64,000 nucleotides of DNA. Source: Arthrobacter_E sp044748305. Its GTDB lineage: Bacteria > Actinomycetota > Actinomycetes > Actinomycetales > Micrococcaceae. The stretch lies in contig NZ_JBIVFT010000005.1 of the NCBI RefSeq assembly GCF_044748305.1, forward strand, positions 62,001 to 126,000, written 5' to 3'. Shown here piece by piece: positions 53,968-61,676 of the stretch. Position numbers and translations under genes: made by a program. The notes under the pieces are model-generated. The model searched no databases, was not told where the DNA came from, and saw only the letters and a list, made by a program, of their open reading frames with translations. Numbering within the stretch: position 1 is the first letter of the stretch; each line of letters starts with the position of its first letter.

Positions 53968-54420
53968 ATGAACCGTCGAGTGAACATCAGCAAAGCCCAT
54001 TCCGACACCTTCGAGGCCCTGGGGAAGCTGAGCAAGGCCGCCACCAAGGCAGCTGCCGCCGCCGACCTCAGCCCTCTGCTCTGCGAGCTCATCAAGATCC
54101 GGGCCTCCCAGATCAACGGCTGCGCCTACTGCCTCAAGCTGCACACGAAGGACGCCGTCAAGCTCGGTGAGACGCAGGACCGTCTCGCGGTGCTGCCGGC
54201 CTGGCGTGAGAGCGACTACTTCACCGCCGTCGAGCGAGCCTCCCTGACCCTCACCGAGGCGATCACCACCGTCTCTGAGCATCAGGTCCCCGACGAGGTC
54301 TACGTCCCCGTCTCCCAGGTCCTGAGCGAAGAACAGATCTCCGCCGTCTCCTGGCTCGCGATCACCATCAACGCATACAACCGGGTCGCGATCACGAGCC
54401 ACTACACCGTCAAGCCCTGA
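53968..54420 (+). CDS. Carboxymuconolactone decarboxylase / AhpD-like protein
   Basis: 150 residues from the ATG at 53968 (MNRRVNISKAHSDTFEAL); an in-frame ATG at 53932 would add 12 residues. The AhpD-type redox motif is INGCAYCLKLHTKDA, with Cys 52, Cys 55 and His 59. Members act as alkylhydroperoxidase partners or hydroperoxide reductases. 48 bases after the MFS stop, so possibly cotranscribed with it. Confidence 0.9.
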   Translation: MNRRVNISKAHSDTFEALGKLSKAATKAAAAADLSPLLCELIKIRASQINGCAYCLKLHTKDAVKLGETQDRLAVLPAWRESDYFTAVERASLTLTEAITTVSEHQVPDEVYVPVSQVLSEEQISAVSWLAITINAYNRVAITSHYTVKP

Positions 54421-54479
54421 GGTCACCCCTGGGACGCCGTTTATCGTGCGGGTCGCCTCGCCCTCGCCTCGCCCTCGGC

Positions 54480-54548
54480 CGAGTCCGCTATGCAAGGCGT
54501 GAATCAGCTACCGCGGGTAGCGGATTCGCGCCCCAGATAGCGGACTCG
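54480..54548. repeat. 69-bp imperfect palindromic element
   Basis: Outer arms CGAGTCCGCTAT and ATAGCGGACTCG (12 bp, perfect) enclose inner arms GGCGTGAATCAGCTACC and GGTAGCGGATTCGCGCC (15 of 17 matching). The half-unit TAGCGGA(T/C)TCGC appears twice. Non-coding, between convergent genes; looks like a small dispersed repeat. Confidence 0.7.
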
Positions 54549-54608
54549 CCGGAAGGAGCGGGAAGGACGGGCAGAGCTCGGGCGCCCGCACGGCAGACCT
54601 GCCACAAC

Positions 54609-54650
54609 ACGACGGCGGCGGCCGGGATTTCTCCCGGCCGCCGCCGTCGT
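54609..54650. terminator. Bidirectional hairpin between the AhpD-like gene and sufT
   Basis: Perfect 19-bp stem with TTTC loop (arms 54609-54627 and 54632-54650). The arm starts ACGACGGCGGCGG, shared with other hairpins of the window. No U-tract. Confidence 0.8.
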
Positions 54651-54662
54651 CGTTCACGCTAC

Positions 54663-54995
54663 TCAGATGTTGAAGCCGAGTGCGCGCATCTGGTCCTTGC
54701 CATCATCGGTGATCCGCTCCGGACCCCATGGCGGCATCCACACCCAGTTCAGACGCCAGTCGTCCACGACACCGTCAAGAGCCTTGCCCACCTGCTCCTC
54801 GAGCACATCGGTGAGCGGGCAGGCCGCCGTCGTCAACGTCATGTCGATCAGCAGCGCGCCGTCGTCCTCGGAGTACTTGAGCCCGTACAGCAGGCCCAGG
54901 TCCACCACGTTGACGCCGAGCTCGGGGTCGATGACGTCCTTGAGGGCCTCTTCGATGTCCTCAAGACTTGTCCTGGCCGCATTCACTTCGGTCAT
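54663..54995 (-). CDS. sufT: Metal-sulfur cluster assembly factor (SufT, DUF59/MIP18)
   Basis: 110 residues; DPELGVNVVDLGLLYGLKYS and the conserved Cys in LTLTTAACPLTDVLEEQV define the DUF59 family, which helps load Fe-S clusters. Preceded by AGGGAGAGAAG. Last gene of the suf operon, 32 bases after sufC. Confidence 0.92.
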   Translation of the reverse strand: MTEVNAARTSLEDIEEALKDVIDPELGVNVVDLGLLYGLKYSEDDGALLIDMTLTTAACPLTDVLEEQVGKALDGVVDDWRLNWVWMPPWGPERITDDGKDQMRALGFNI

Positions 54996-55027
54996 CTTCT
55001 CTCCCTTTCCGGGAATGGCGGTGGTGG

Positions 55028-55810
55028 TCAGACTGCTGCGGGCTCGGCGGCGGTGCCGGCGCCGGCCACGTAGCGATCGTAGCCCTCGTCCTCGAGACGG
55101 TCGGCCAGCTCGGGGCCGCCCTGCTCCACGACCTTGCCGTCCACGAAGACGTGAACGAAATCGGGCTTGATGTAGCGGAGGATGCGGGTGTAGTGGGTGA
55201 TGAGCAGGGTGCCCATCTCGCCACCGGCATGGGCGCGGTTGACGCCCTCGGAGACGACCTTCAGCGCGTCGACGTCGAGGCCGGAGTCGGTCTCGTCGAG
55301 GATCGCGAACTTCGGCTTGAAGAGTTCGAGCTGGAGGATCTCCACGCGCTTCTTCTCACCACCGGAGAAGCCCTCGTTGACGTTGCGCTGGGCGAAGTCG
55401 GCATCGATGCGGAGCTGGTCCATGGCCGCCTTGACGTCCTTGGTCCAGGTGCGCAGGGCCGGGGCTTCGCCGTCGATGGCGGTCTTGGCGGTGCGGAGGA
55501 AGTTGGTCATGGTCACACCGGGGACCTCCACCGGGTACTGCATGGCCAGGAAGAGGCCGGCGCGGGCGCGCTCGTCCACGCTCATCTCCAGGACGTTCTC
55601 ACCGTCCAGGGTGATGGAGCCGCTGGTGACGGTGTAGCGCGGGTGCCCGGCGATGGTGGAGGCCAGGGTGGACTTGCCGGAGCCGTTGGGGCCCATGATG
55701 GCGTGGGTCTCGCCGGTCTTGATGACCAGGGAGACGCCCTTCAGGATTTCCTTCTCGCCCTGCTCGGTCTCAATGCTGACGTGCAGGTCCTTGATTTCAA
55801 GAGTAGACAT
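55028..55810 (-). CDS. sufC: Fe-S assembly ATPase SufC
   Basis: ABC-type ATPase of the SufBCD scaffold. 260 residues: Walker A GPNGSGKST (40-48), signature FSGGEKKR (148-155), Walker B FAILDETDSGLDVDAL with the SufC-typical Asp-Glu-Thr. Soluble, without membrane segments. Downstream of the Rieske gene. Confidence 0.97.
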   Translation of the reverse strand: MSTLEIKDLHVSIETEQGEKEILKGVSLVIKTGETHAIMGPNGSGKSTLASTIAGHPRYTVTSGSITLDGENVLEMSVDERARAGLFLAMQYPVEVPGVTMTNFLRTAKTAIDGEAPALRTWTKDVKAAMDQLRIDADFAQRNVNEGFSGGEKKRVEILQLELFKPKFAILDETDSGLDVDALKVVSEGVNRAHAGGEMGTLLITHYTRILRYIKPDFVHVFVDGKVVEQGGPELADRLEDEGYDRYVAGAGTAAEPAAV

Positions 55811-55855
55811 GCTGTTCTTTCTTGTTCCTTGGAAGCTTGACTGCGCGGACGGGAT

Positions 55856-56206
55856 CTAGAGAACCCGCGCGCCGTTCACAACGTTGCTGGTGTCGACGTA
55901 CACGTCCTCGCCCTCGATCTGGATGGCGAAGACGGGGACGGGATCGTAAGCGGGCAGCTGGAGGGGCTGGCCGGAACGCAGATCGAACTGGGAGCCGTGG
56001 CCCCAGCATTCGATCGTGCAGCCTTCCACATCACCCTCCGAGAGGGAGACGTCGGCGTGCGAGCAGGTGTCACCGATGGCGTGGATCTCCCCCATCGAGT
56101 CCTTCACCACGGCTACGGGGTAACCGTCGATCAGGACCCTGAGGGCCTGCTTGGGCGAGATCTCGGTGCTCTTGCACACCAAGGTCCCCTGCGGCGTTTC
56201 CGGCAC
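55856..56206 (-). CDS. Rieske [2Fe-2S] ferredoxin-like protein
   Basis: 116 residues. The cluster ligands are visible: DTCSHADVSL (Cys 48, His 50) and IECWGHGSQFD (Cys 67, His 70), as in non-heme oxygenase ferredoxin subunits. GTG start with a strong AGGAGG formed at the sufD stop, so it is coupled to sufD. Lies between sufD and sufC. It may be an electron donor to, or client of, the Suf machinery. Confidence 0.93.
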   Translation of the reverse strand: MPETPQGTLVCKSTEISPKQALRVLIDGYPVAVVKDSMGEIHAIGDTCSHADVSLSEGDVEGCTIECWGHGSQFDLRSGQPLQLPAYDPVPVFAIQIEGEDVYVDTSNVVNGARVL

Positions 56207-56216
56207 TGCATTCCTC

Positions 56217-57455
56217 CTAGTTGTCGCCTGCGGCCAGTTCGCTCTCGATGGCCTCGGTGAGGCGCTCTTCGAGGGCGGGGACCTTGATCTTCTGGACGAT
56301 CTCGTTCAGGAAGCCGCGCACCACCAGTCGGCGGGCGACATCCTCGGGGATGCCACGGGCCATGAGGTAGAAGAGGTGCTCGTCGTCGAAACGGCCGGTC
56401 GAGGAGGCGTGACCCGCACCCGCGATCAGGCCGGTCTCGATCTCCAGGTTCGGCACGGAGTCCGCCCGGCAACCGTCGGTCAGCACCAGATTCTGGTTCT
56501 TCTCGTAGGAGTCGGTGCCCACGGCCTGCTTCTGGATGAGGCAGTCGCCCACCCAGACGGTGTGTGCGCCCTTGCCCTGCAGCGCGCCCTTGTAGAGCAC
56601 GTCCGAGGTGCAATTGGGCACATTGTGGTCCACGAAGGAACGGTGCTCCAGGTGCTGACCGGCGTCCGCGAAGTACAGGCCCAGCAGCTCGGCCTCGGCC
56701 TGCTCGCCGGAGAAGCGGACGTTGGAGTTCAGGCGGACCACCTTGCCGCCCAGGGTCACGGCGATGTGCTTGTACACGCCCTCCTTGGCCACGACGGCGT
56801 CGTGCTGGGCCAGATGCAGCGCATCGTCTTCCCAGAGCTGCACGGAAACGACGGTGAGCTCCGCAGCCTCGCCCACGAAGATCTCGACGTTGCCGTTGTG
56901 GTTCGCGGAACCCTCGTGTTCGAGGATCACGACGGACTTGGAACCCGCCCCGGCCTCAACCACGATGTGGCTGTTGGAACGCTTGCCCGCGCCCTGACCG
57001 CTCAAAACCACACGGATCGGCTCTGCCGGCTCGGCACCGACGGGCACGACGACGTGCAGCGCCTCGGGCGCGTTGGCGGAAGCCACCGCTGCGGCCCGGT
57101 CAGCGGGGACCAGGGTGGTGCCGCGCGGAGCTTCGGCGATGGCCAGCGGAGCGGCCTGGAAACCTTCCGGGGCCTCCACGACGGTGCGCAAAGCGTCGTC
57201 GTCGGACGCGCCGTCCTCGAGCAGCGGGAGCAGCTCACGGACGGGGGTGAAACGCCATTCCTCTTCCCGGCCGTCAGGCAGGGCGAAGTCGGCCACGTTA
57301 TGGCTGGTCAGACGCTCGGCACGGGAAGCCATGACGGTGGTGCCGTCATTGTGCTTGTGGTCGACCTTGCTGGAGACGAGCTGCTCGCCCTCCTCCGTGA
57401 AACCGGCGATCGACGGTGCGCCGATGCGGGCCTTCTCAGTTGCTTCGGCAGTCAT
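56217..57455 (-). CDS. sufD: Fe-S cluster assembly protein SufD
   Basis: 412 residues, beta-helical SufBD core. Conserved C-terminal stretch GAGHASSTGRFDDEHLFYLM then ARGIPEDVARRLVVRGFLNE, and an earlier SNHNGN/VVEAGAGSKSVVILEHEG region. Overlaps sufB by one base (TAATG). Confidence 0.95.
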   Translation of the reverse strand: MTAEATEKARIGAPSIAGFTEEGEQLVSSKVDHKHNDGTTVMASRAERLTSHNVADFALPDGREEEWRFTPVRELLPLLEDGASDDDALRTVVEAPEGFQAAPLAIAEAPRGTTLVPADRAAAVASANAPEALHVVVPVGAEPAEPIRVVLSGQGAGKRSNSHIVVEAGAGSKSVVILEHEGSANHNGNVEIFVGEAAELTVVSVQLWEDDALHLAQHDAVVAKEGVYKHIAVTLGGKVVRLNSNVRFSGEQAEAELLGLYFADAGQHLEHRSFVDHNVPNCTSDVLYKGALQGKGAHTVWVGDCLIQKQAVGTDSYEKNQNLVLTDGCRADSVPNLEIETGLIAGAGHASSTGRFDDEHLFYLMARGIPEDVARRLVVRGFLNEIVQKIKVPALEERLTEAIESELAAGDN

Positions 57456-58918
57456 TAACCGACGGATCCTTCCATCTGGAGTTCGATGAGGCGGTTGAGC
57501 TCGAGAGCGTACTCCATCGGGAGCTCACGGGCGATCGGCTCGATGAAGCCGCGCACGATCATGGCCATGGCCTCGTCCTCGGGCATACCGCGGGACATGA
57601 GGTAGAACAGCTGCTCCTCGGAGACACGCGAGACGGTCGCCTCGTGGCCGAGCTGCACATCGTCCTCACGGATGTCGATGTACGGGTAGGTGTCCGAGCG
57701 GGAGATGGTGTCCACCAGCAGTGCGTCGCAGCGCACCGTGTTGGCGGAGTGCTTGGCACCCTCGCGGACCTGGACCAGGCCGCGGTAGGCGGCACGGCCA
57801 CCATTACGGGCCACCGACTTGGAGATGATGGAGCTCTTGGTGTTCGGAGCGATGTGCACCATCTTGGAACCGGTGTCCTGGTGCTGGCCTTCGCCGGCGA
57901 AGGCGATGGACAGGGTCTCGCCCTTGGCGTGCTCGCCCACGAGGTAGACGGCCGGGTACTTCATGGTGACCTTGGAGCCGATGTTGCCATCGATCCACTC
58001 CATGGTGGCGCCCTCTTCGCAGATGGCGCGCTTGGTGACCAGGTTGTACACGTTGTTCGACCAGTTCTGGATGGTCGTGTAGCGGACGCGGGCGCCCTTC
58101 TTCACGACGATCTCGACGACGGCCGAGTGGAGGGAATCCGAGGTGTAGATCGGGGCGGTGCAGCCCTCGATGTAGTGCACGTAGGAGTCCTCGTCGGCGA
58201 TGATGAGGGTGCGCTCGAACTGGCCCATGTTCTCCGTGTTGATACGGAAGTAGGCCTGCAACGGGATCTCGACGTGCACGCCCTTGGGGACGTAGACGAA
58301 GGAGCCGCCGGACCACACCGCCGTGTTCAGCGAGGCGAACTTGTTGTCACCCACGGGGATGACGGTGCCGAAGTACTCCTGGAAGATCTCCGGGTGTTCC
58401 TTGAGCGCGGTGTCCGTGTCCAGGAAGATGACACCCTGGGCCTCCAGGTCCTCACGGATCTGGTGGTAGACGACCTCGGACTCGTACTGAGCGGCGACGC
58501 CGGCCACGAGGCGGCTGCGCTCAGCCTCCGGGATGCCCAGCTTCTCATAGGTGTTGCGGATGTCCTCGGGGAGCTCTTCCCAGGACCCGGCCTGCTTCTC
58601 CGTGGAACGGACGAAGTACTTGATGTTGTCGAAGTCGATGCCGGAGAGGTCCGCGCCCCAGGCGGGCATGGGCTTGCGGTCGAAGTACTTGAGGCCCTTC
58701 AGGCGGAGATCGAGCATCCACTCGGGTTCGTTCTTCTTGGCAGAGATGTCCCGGACGACGTCGTCGTTCAGGCCACGGCGTGCGTTCGCACCGGCGTCGT
58801 CCTTGTCGGCCCAGCCGTATTCGTAGTTGCCGATACCGTGCAGCTCCGGGTTCTTTTCCAGAATCTCGGAGATCACCGTACCCTCAGCCACTGGCTTTTC
58901 TGCTAGTTGGTCCGTCAT
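57455..58918 (-). CDS. sufB: Fe-S cluster assembly protein SufB
   Basis: 487 residues from the ATG at 58918 (a GTG one codon upstream is also possible). Central scaffold of SufBCD. Conserved: YFVRSTEKQAGSWEELPEDI, YVPKGVHVEIPLQAYFRINT, VHYIEGCTAPIYTSDSLHSA and FYLMSRGMPEDEAMAMIVRG. No intein is present, unlike some mycobacterial SufB. Overlaps sufR by one base. Confidence 0.97.
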   Translation of the reverse strand: MTDQLAEKPVAEGTVISEILEKNPELHGIGNYEYGWADKDDAGANARRGLNDDVVRDISAKKNEPEWMLDLRLKGLKYFDRKPMPAWGADLSGIDFDNIKYFVRSTEKQAGSWEELPEDIRNTYEKLGIPEAERSRLVAGVAAQYESEVVYHQIREDLEAQGVIFLDTDTALKEHPEIFQEYFGTVIPVGDNKFASLNTAVWSGGSFVYVPKGVHVEIPLQAYFRINTENMGQFERTLIIADEDSYVHYIEGCTAPIYTSDSLHSAVVEIVVKKGARVRYTTIQNWSNNVYNLVTKRAICEEGATMEWIDGNIGSKVTMKYPAVYLVGEHAKGETLSIAFAGEGQHQDTGSKMVHIAPNTKSSIISKSVARNGGRAAYRGLVQVREGAKHSANTVRCDALLVDTISRSDTYPYIDIREDDVQLGHEATVSRVSEEQLFYLMSRGMPEDEAMAMIVRGFIEPIARELPMEYALELNRLIELQMEGSVG

Positions 58919-59724
58919 CACGGCCTTTCTTGCTGGTGGTTGCGTCCGGTAGGAATGTGAGTGGTGCAGACGTGGCCACCGTTGGCCAGAGTCGACAGAC
59001 GACGCACGTCCACACCGAGCAGCCGCTCGAATGCCTCGGTCTCCTTGTCACAGAAGACCGGGAATTCGGCGGCCAGGTTCTGAATGGGGCAATGCCCCTG
59101 GCACAGCTGAACAGCCGTCAGCTGCGGCGGGAGAGGTTTCTTGCTCACCGGATGGATGCTCAGGACATTCGCATTGGCCACGAAGCCGTCCTGATTGAGC
59201 GCCTCGACCAGCGCCTTGGACTTCTCCTCGACGGAAGGCCCGGCAGCCTGCAGAGCGGGGGCGTAGCGGGCTTCCATCTCTGCGAAACGCCGCTCGGCGA
59301 ACGCCGCGATCGCAGCCTCCCCGCCCAGCGAAGCGAGCTCCTGAAGAGCCGTCCTGGCGATGTCCAGGTAGTCGTCACCCCAGTGCTGCTGCCCCTGGGA
59401 GCTGATGACGTAGCGACGCGCAGGCCGGCCTGCACCGGCGCCCGACTTGACCATGCGCTTGACCTCGATGACGCCGTCGCGCTCCAGCTGGTCCAGGTGC
59501 CGCCGCACTGCGGCGGGCGTGTAGCCGAGCAGCCTGCCCAGTTCAGCGGCGCTGATGGGGCCGTGTTCCAGCACGGCGGCGCGCACCTTGCCCCGGGTGC
59601 GGTCCTCGGCTTCGACGAGGGAACCCTGCGCGGATCCGCGCGCAGGGCGCACACCGGTCTGAGCGGCACCCTTGCCAGGGTCCGCGTTCAGGCTCCGGGG
59701 CTGCCCGTTCGTGGAAGTGTCCAT
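58918..59724 (-). CDS. sufR: Iron-sulfur-sensing repressor SufR (ArsR/DeoR-like winged helix)
   Basis: 268 residues from the ATG at 59724. Winged-helix DNA-binding domain (HGPISAAELGRLLGYTPAAV, RRHLDQLERDGVIEVKRMVK), and C-terminal cysteines for a cluster: LCQGHCPIQNLAAEFPVFCD and a later VCTTHIP. In mycobacteria and cyanobacteria SufR represses suf when its cluster is intact. First gene of the operon; a DtxR-like box lies upstream. Confidence 0.95.
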   Translation of the reverse strand: MDTSTNGQPRSLNADPGKGAAQTGVRPARGSAQGSLVEAEDRTRGKVRAAVLEHGPISAAELGRLLGYTPAAVRRHLDQLERDGVIEVKRMVKSGAGAGRPARRYVISSQGQQHWGDDYLDIARTALQELASLGGEAAIAAFAERRFAEMEARYAPALQAAGPSVEEKSKALVEALNQDGFVANANVLSIHPVSKKPLPPQLTAVQLCQGHCPIQNLAAEFPVFCDKETEAFERLLGVDVRRLSTLANGGHVCTTHIPTGRNHQQERP

Positions 59725-59769
59725 GGAATACACAACACAATCATCATCAAATAAGTTCCCGCCTTCCAC

Positions 59770-59788
59770 TAAGGCTAGGCTGACCTGT
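59770..59788. promoter_or_regulatory. DtxR/IdeR-like iron box
   Basis: TAAGGCTAGGCTGACCTGT matches about 14 of 19 positions of the palindromic DtxR/IdeR consensus TTAGGTTAGGCTAACCTAA, with the core AGGCT intact. It lies 46 bases upstream of the sufR ATG and about 90 upstream of the divergent ABC transporter gene. Iron-dependent repression of suf would follow. Confidence 0.65.
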
Positions 59789-59876
59789 CGATTGTGACCA
59801 GAGACCCTCGTCACACCTGTTCCCTGACCGCTGCGCGGGCCCCGTCGGCCACCCCTTCTACCTCACGTAGAATGCT

Positions 59877-60863
59877 ATGGTGCGATCCGCTGCTCCCCCC
59901 GTCCTCGTGATCGACTCCCTTGTCAAGGATGTCGGTCCAGTCACCGCCCTCGACGGGCGCATGATGCGCGTCGTCGCGGGCCTCTCGATGACCGCCCATG
60001 CCGGAGAGGTCACTGCACTTCTGGGGGTGAACGGAGCCGGGAAGACCACCACCTTGGAATGCGCCCAAGGGCTCCAGCGCCGCACCGAGGGGAGCGTCGA
60101 ACTGCTCGGCGAGGACCCCGACGTCGCCGGCCCTGCTCTTCGCGCCCGGGTCGGCGTGATGCTCCAGGACGGCGGGCTGCCGCCGTCGGCGCATCCGATC
60201 CCGCTCCTGCGTCATGTGGCGCGGATGTACCAGGACCCGTGGCCTGTCGACGACCTCGTGGAGCGGCTCTCCATCGCCGAGTTCGCCCGCACGAACGTCC
60301 GTCGTCTCTCGGGCGGTCAGAAGCAGCGCCTCGCCCTCGCTGCGGCACTCGTGGGCCGCCCCGAAGTGCTTTTCCTCGACGAACCGAGCGCCGGCATGGA
60401 CCCCCAGTCGCGTCAGCTGGTCTTCCGCCTCATCCAGGAGCTGCGCGACGCCGGCATGGGCATCGTCCTCACCACGCATCTGATGGACGACGCCGAGAAG
60501 CTGGCGGACTACGTCTACATCGTGGATGCTGGACGCATCGTCGCCGAGGGGACCGTGCCGCAGCTGCTCGCCAGACCGTCCGGTGACGATGACGACTCCA
60601 GGACGGTGGAATTCGAAGCCGCCCCCGGCCTGAGCCTGAACCTCCCGGAGTCGCTGCGGATACGCGAGGGCCGCCCCGGCTTCTACTCGGTCGAAGGCAT
60701 CACGGCTCCCGGAGACCTCAAGGCCATCGCTCAGGCCTGGGAGGATGCGAACGTGTTCCCCCGCGCACTGTCCATGTCCACGCCCACCCTGGAAGAGGTC
60801 TTCCTGGATATCGCAGCCCGCAGCGCCGATACGGGTGCCGCAGCGGAAGGAGACCGGCAGTGA
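59877..60863 (+). CDS. ABC transporter ATP-binding protein (ABC-2 type)
   Basis: 328 residues. Walker A GVNGAGKTT (50-58), signature LSGGQKQR (144-151), Walker B EVLFLDEPSAGMDPQSRQ, H-loop LTTHLMDDAEKLADYVYIVD; C-terminal extension of about 100 residues. No Shine-Dalgarno; TAGAAT (59868-59873) is only 3 bases upstream, suggesting a leaderless start at this ATG or the GTG one codon later. An ABC pair adjoins sufR-suf and ctaA in mycobacteria too. Confidence 0.93.
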   Translation: MVRSAAPPVLVIDSLVKDVGPVTALDGRMMRVVAGLSMTAHAGEVTALLGVNGAGKTTTLECAQGLQRRTEGSVELLGEDPDVAGPALRARVGVMLQDGGLPPSAHPIPLLRHVARMYQDPWPVDDLVERLSIAEFARTNVRRLSGGQKQRLALAAALVGRPEVLFLDEPSAGMDPQSRQLVFRLIQELRDAGMGIVLTTHLMDDAEKLADYVYIVDAGRIVAEGTVPQLLARPSGDDDDSRTVEFEAAPGLSLNLPESLRIREGRPGFYSVEGITAPGDLKAIAQAWEDANVFPRALSMSTPTLEEVFLDIAARSADTGAAAEGDRQ

Positions 60864-61645
60864 GTCAGACCCAGTCCCCCTTTCTCCCGTCGCTGAATGG
60901 CGCCCAGCGCCCGGCAACGACGACGGCCCGCATCCTGGCGCAGGGCCGCTACGAGACGATCACCATGCTGCGCAACGGCGAGCAGCTCGTTCTCGCGATC
61001 ATCATGCCGCTCATGGCGTTGTTCGCCCTGCGCTTCACCCCTCTCCTCGACGGACTGCCCGGAACCCGCATCGACATAGCCGTGCCGGGCGTCCTCGCCC
61101 TGTGCACGCTGTCCACGGCTTTCACCGGCCAGGGCATCTCCACGGGCTTCGACCGCCGCTACGGGGTTCTCAGGTTCCTGTCCACGACTCCCCTGGGCCG
61201 CGCCGGACTGATTTCCGGGAAGGTCATCGCCGTCCTTTCAGTCCTCGTGCTGCAGACGGTGGTGGTCTCCGCCATCGGTCTGATCCTCGGCTGGGCTCCC
61301 GCACTGGGTGGCCTGCTGCTCGCCGTCCCCTTGCTGGTGCTCGGCGCCGCGGCCTTCACGTCGCTGGGTCTCCTGGTGGCCGGAACGGTCCGCCCCGAGG
61401 CGACCCTGGCTTTGACCAATCTCCTGTGGATCATTCTGGGCGCCCTCGGCGGAATCGTGGTTCCTCCCGGCCGACTGCCCGGGCTGCTGGGAGAGGTGGC
61501 CCCGTTCCTTCCCTCCGGGGCACTCGGTGACGCCCTGCGCGCGGCGCTGCAGCATGGCGCCGTGGACCTCACCGCCGTGATCGTCCTGCTCCTCTGGACG
61601 GCCGTGGCCGGTGTACTCGCGGTGAAGTGGTTCAAATGGAATTGA
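60860..61645 (+). CDS. ABC-2 type transporter permease
   Basis: 261 residues, GTG start overlapping the ATPase stop (GTGA). Six hydrophobic segments, typical ABC-2 membrane domain with GQGISTGFDRRYGVLRFLST before the third helix. It forms a half-transporter pair with the preceding ATPase. The substrate is unknown; the position beside ctaA suggests, but does not show, a link to heme or cytochrome biogenesis. Confidence 0.92.
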   Translation: MSQTQSPFLPSLNGAQRPATTTARILAQGRYETITMLRNGEQLVLAIIMPLMALFALRFTPLLDGLPGTRIDIAVPGVLALCTLSTAFTGQGISTGFDRRYGVLRFLSTTPLGRAGLISGKVIAVLSVLVLQTVVVSAIGLILGWAPALGGLLLAVPLLVLGAAAFTSLGLLVAGTVRPEATLALTNLLWIILGALGGIVVPPGRLPGLLGEVAPFLPSGALGDALRAALQHGAVDLTAVIVLLLWTAVAGVLAVKWFKWN

Positions 61646-61676
61646 TGAAGTTGAAGACGATGGATGAGGTATCCGC

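Noticed and set aside
54450..54478. GCCTCGCCCTC short tandem repeat
   Set aside because: Two copies only, likely simple-sequence drift beside the palindromic element; no array.
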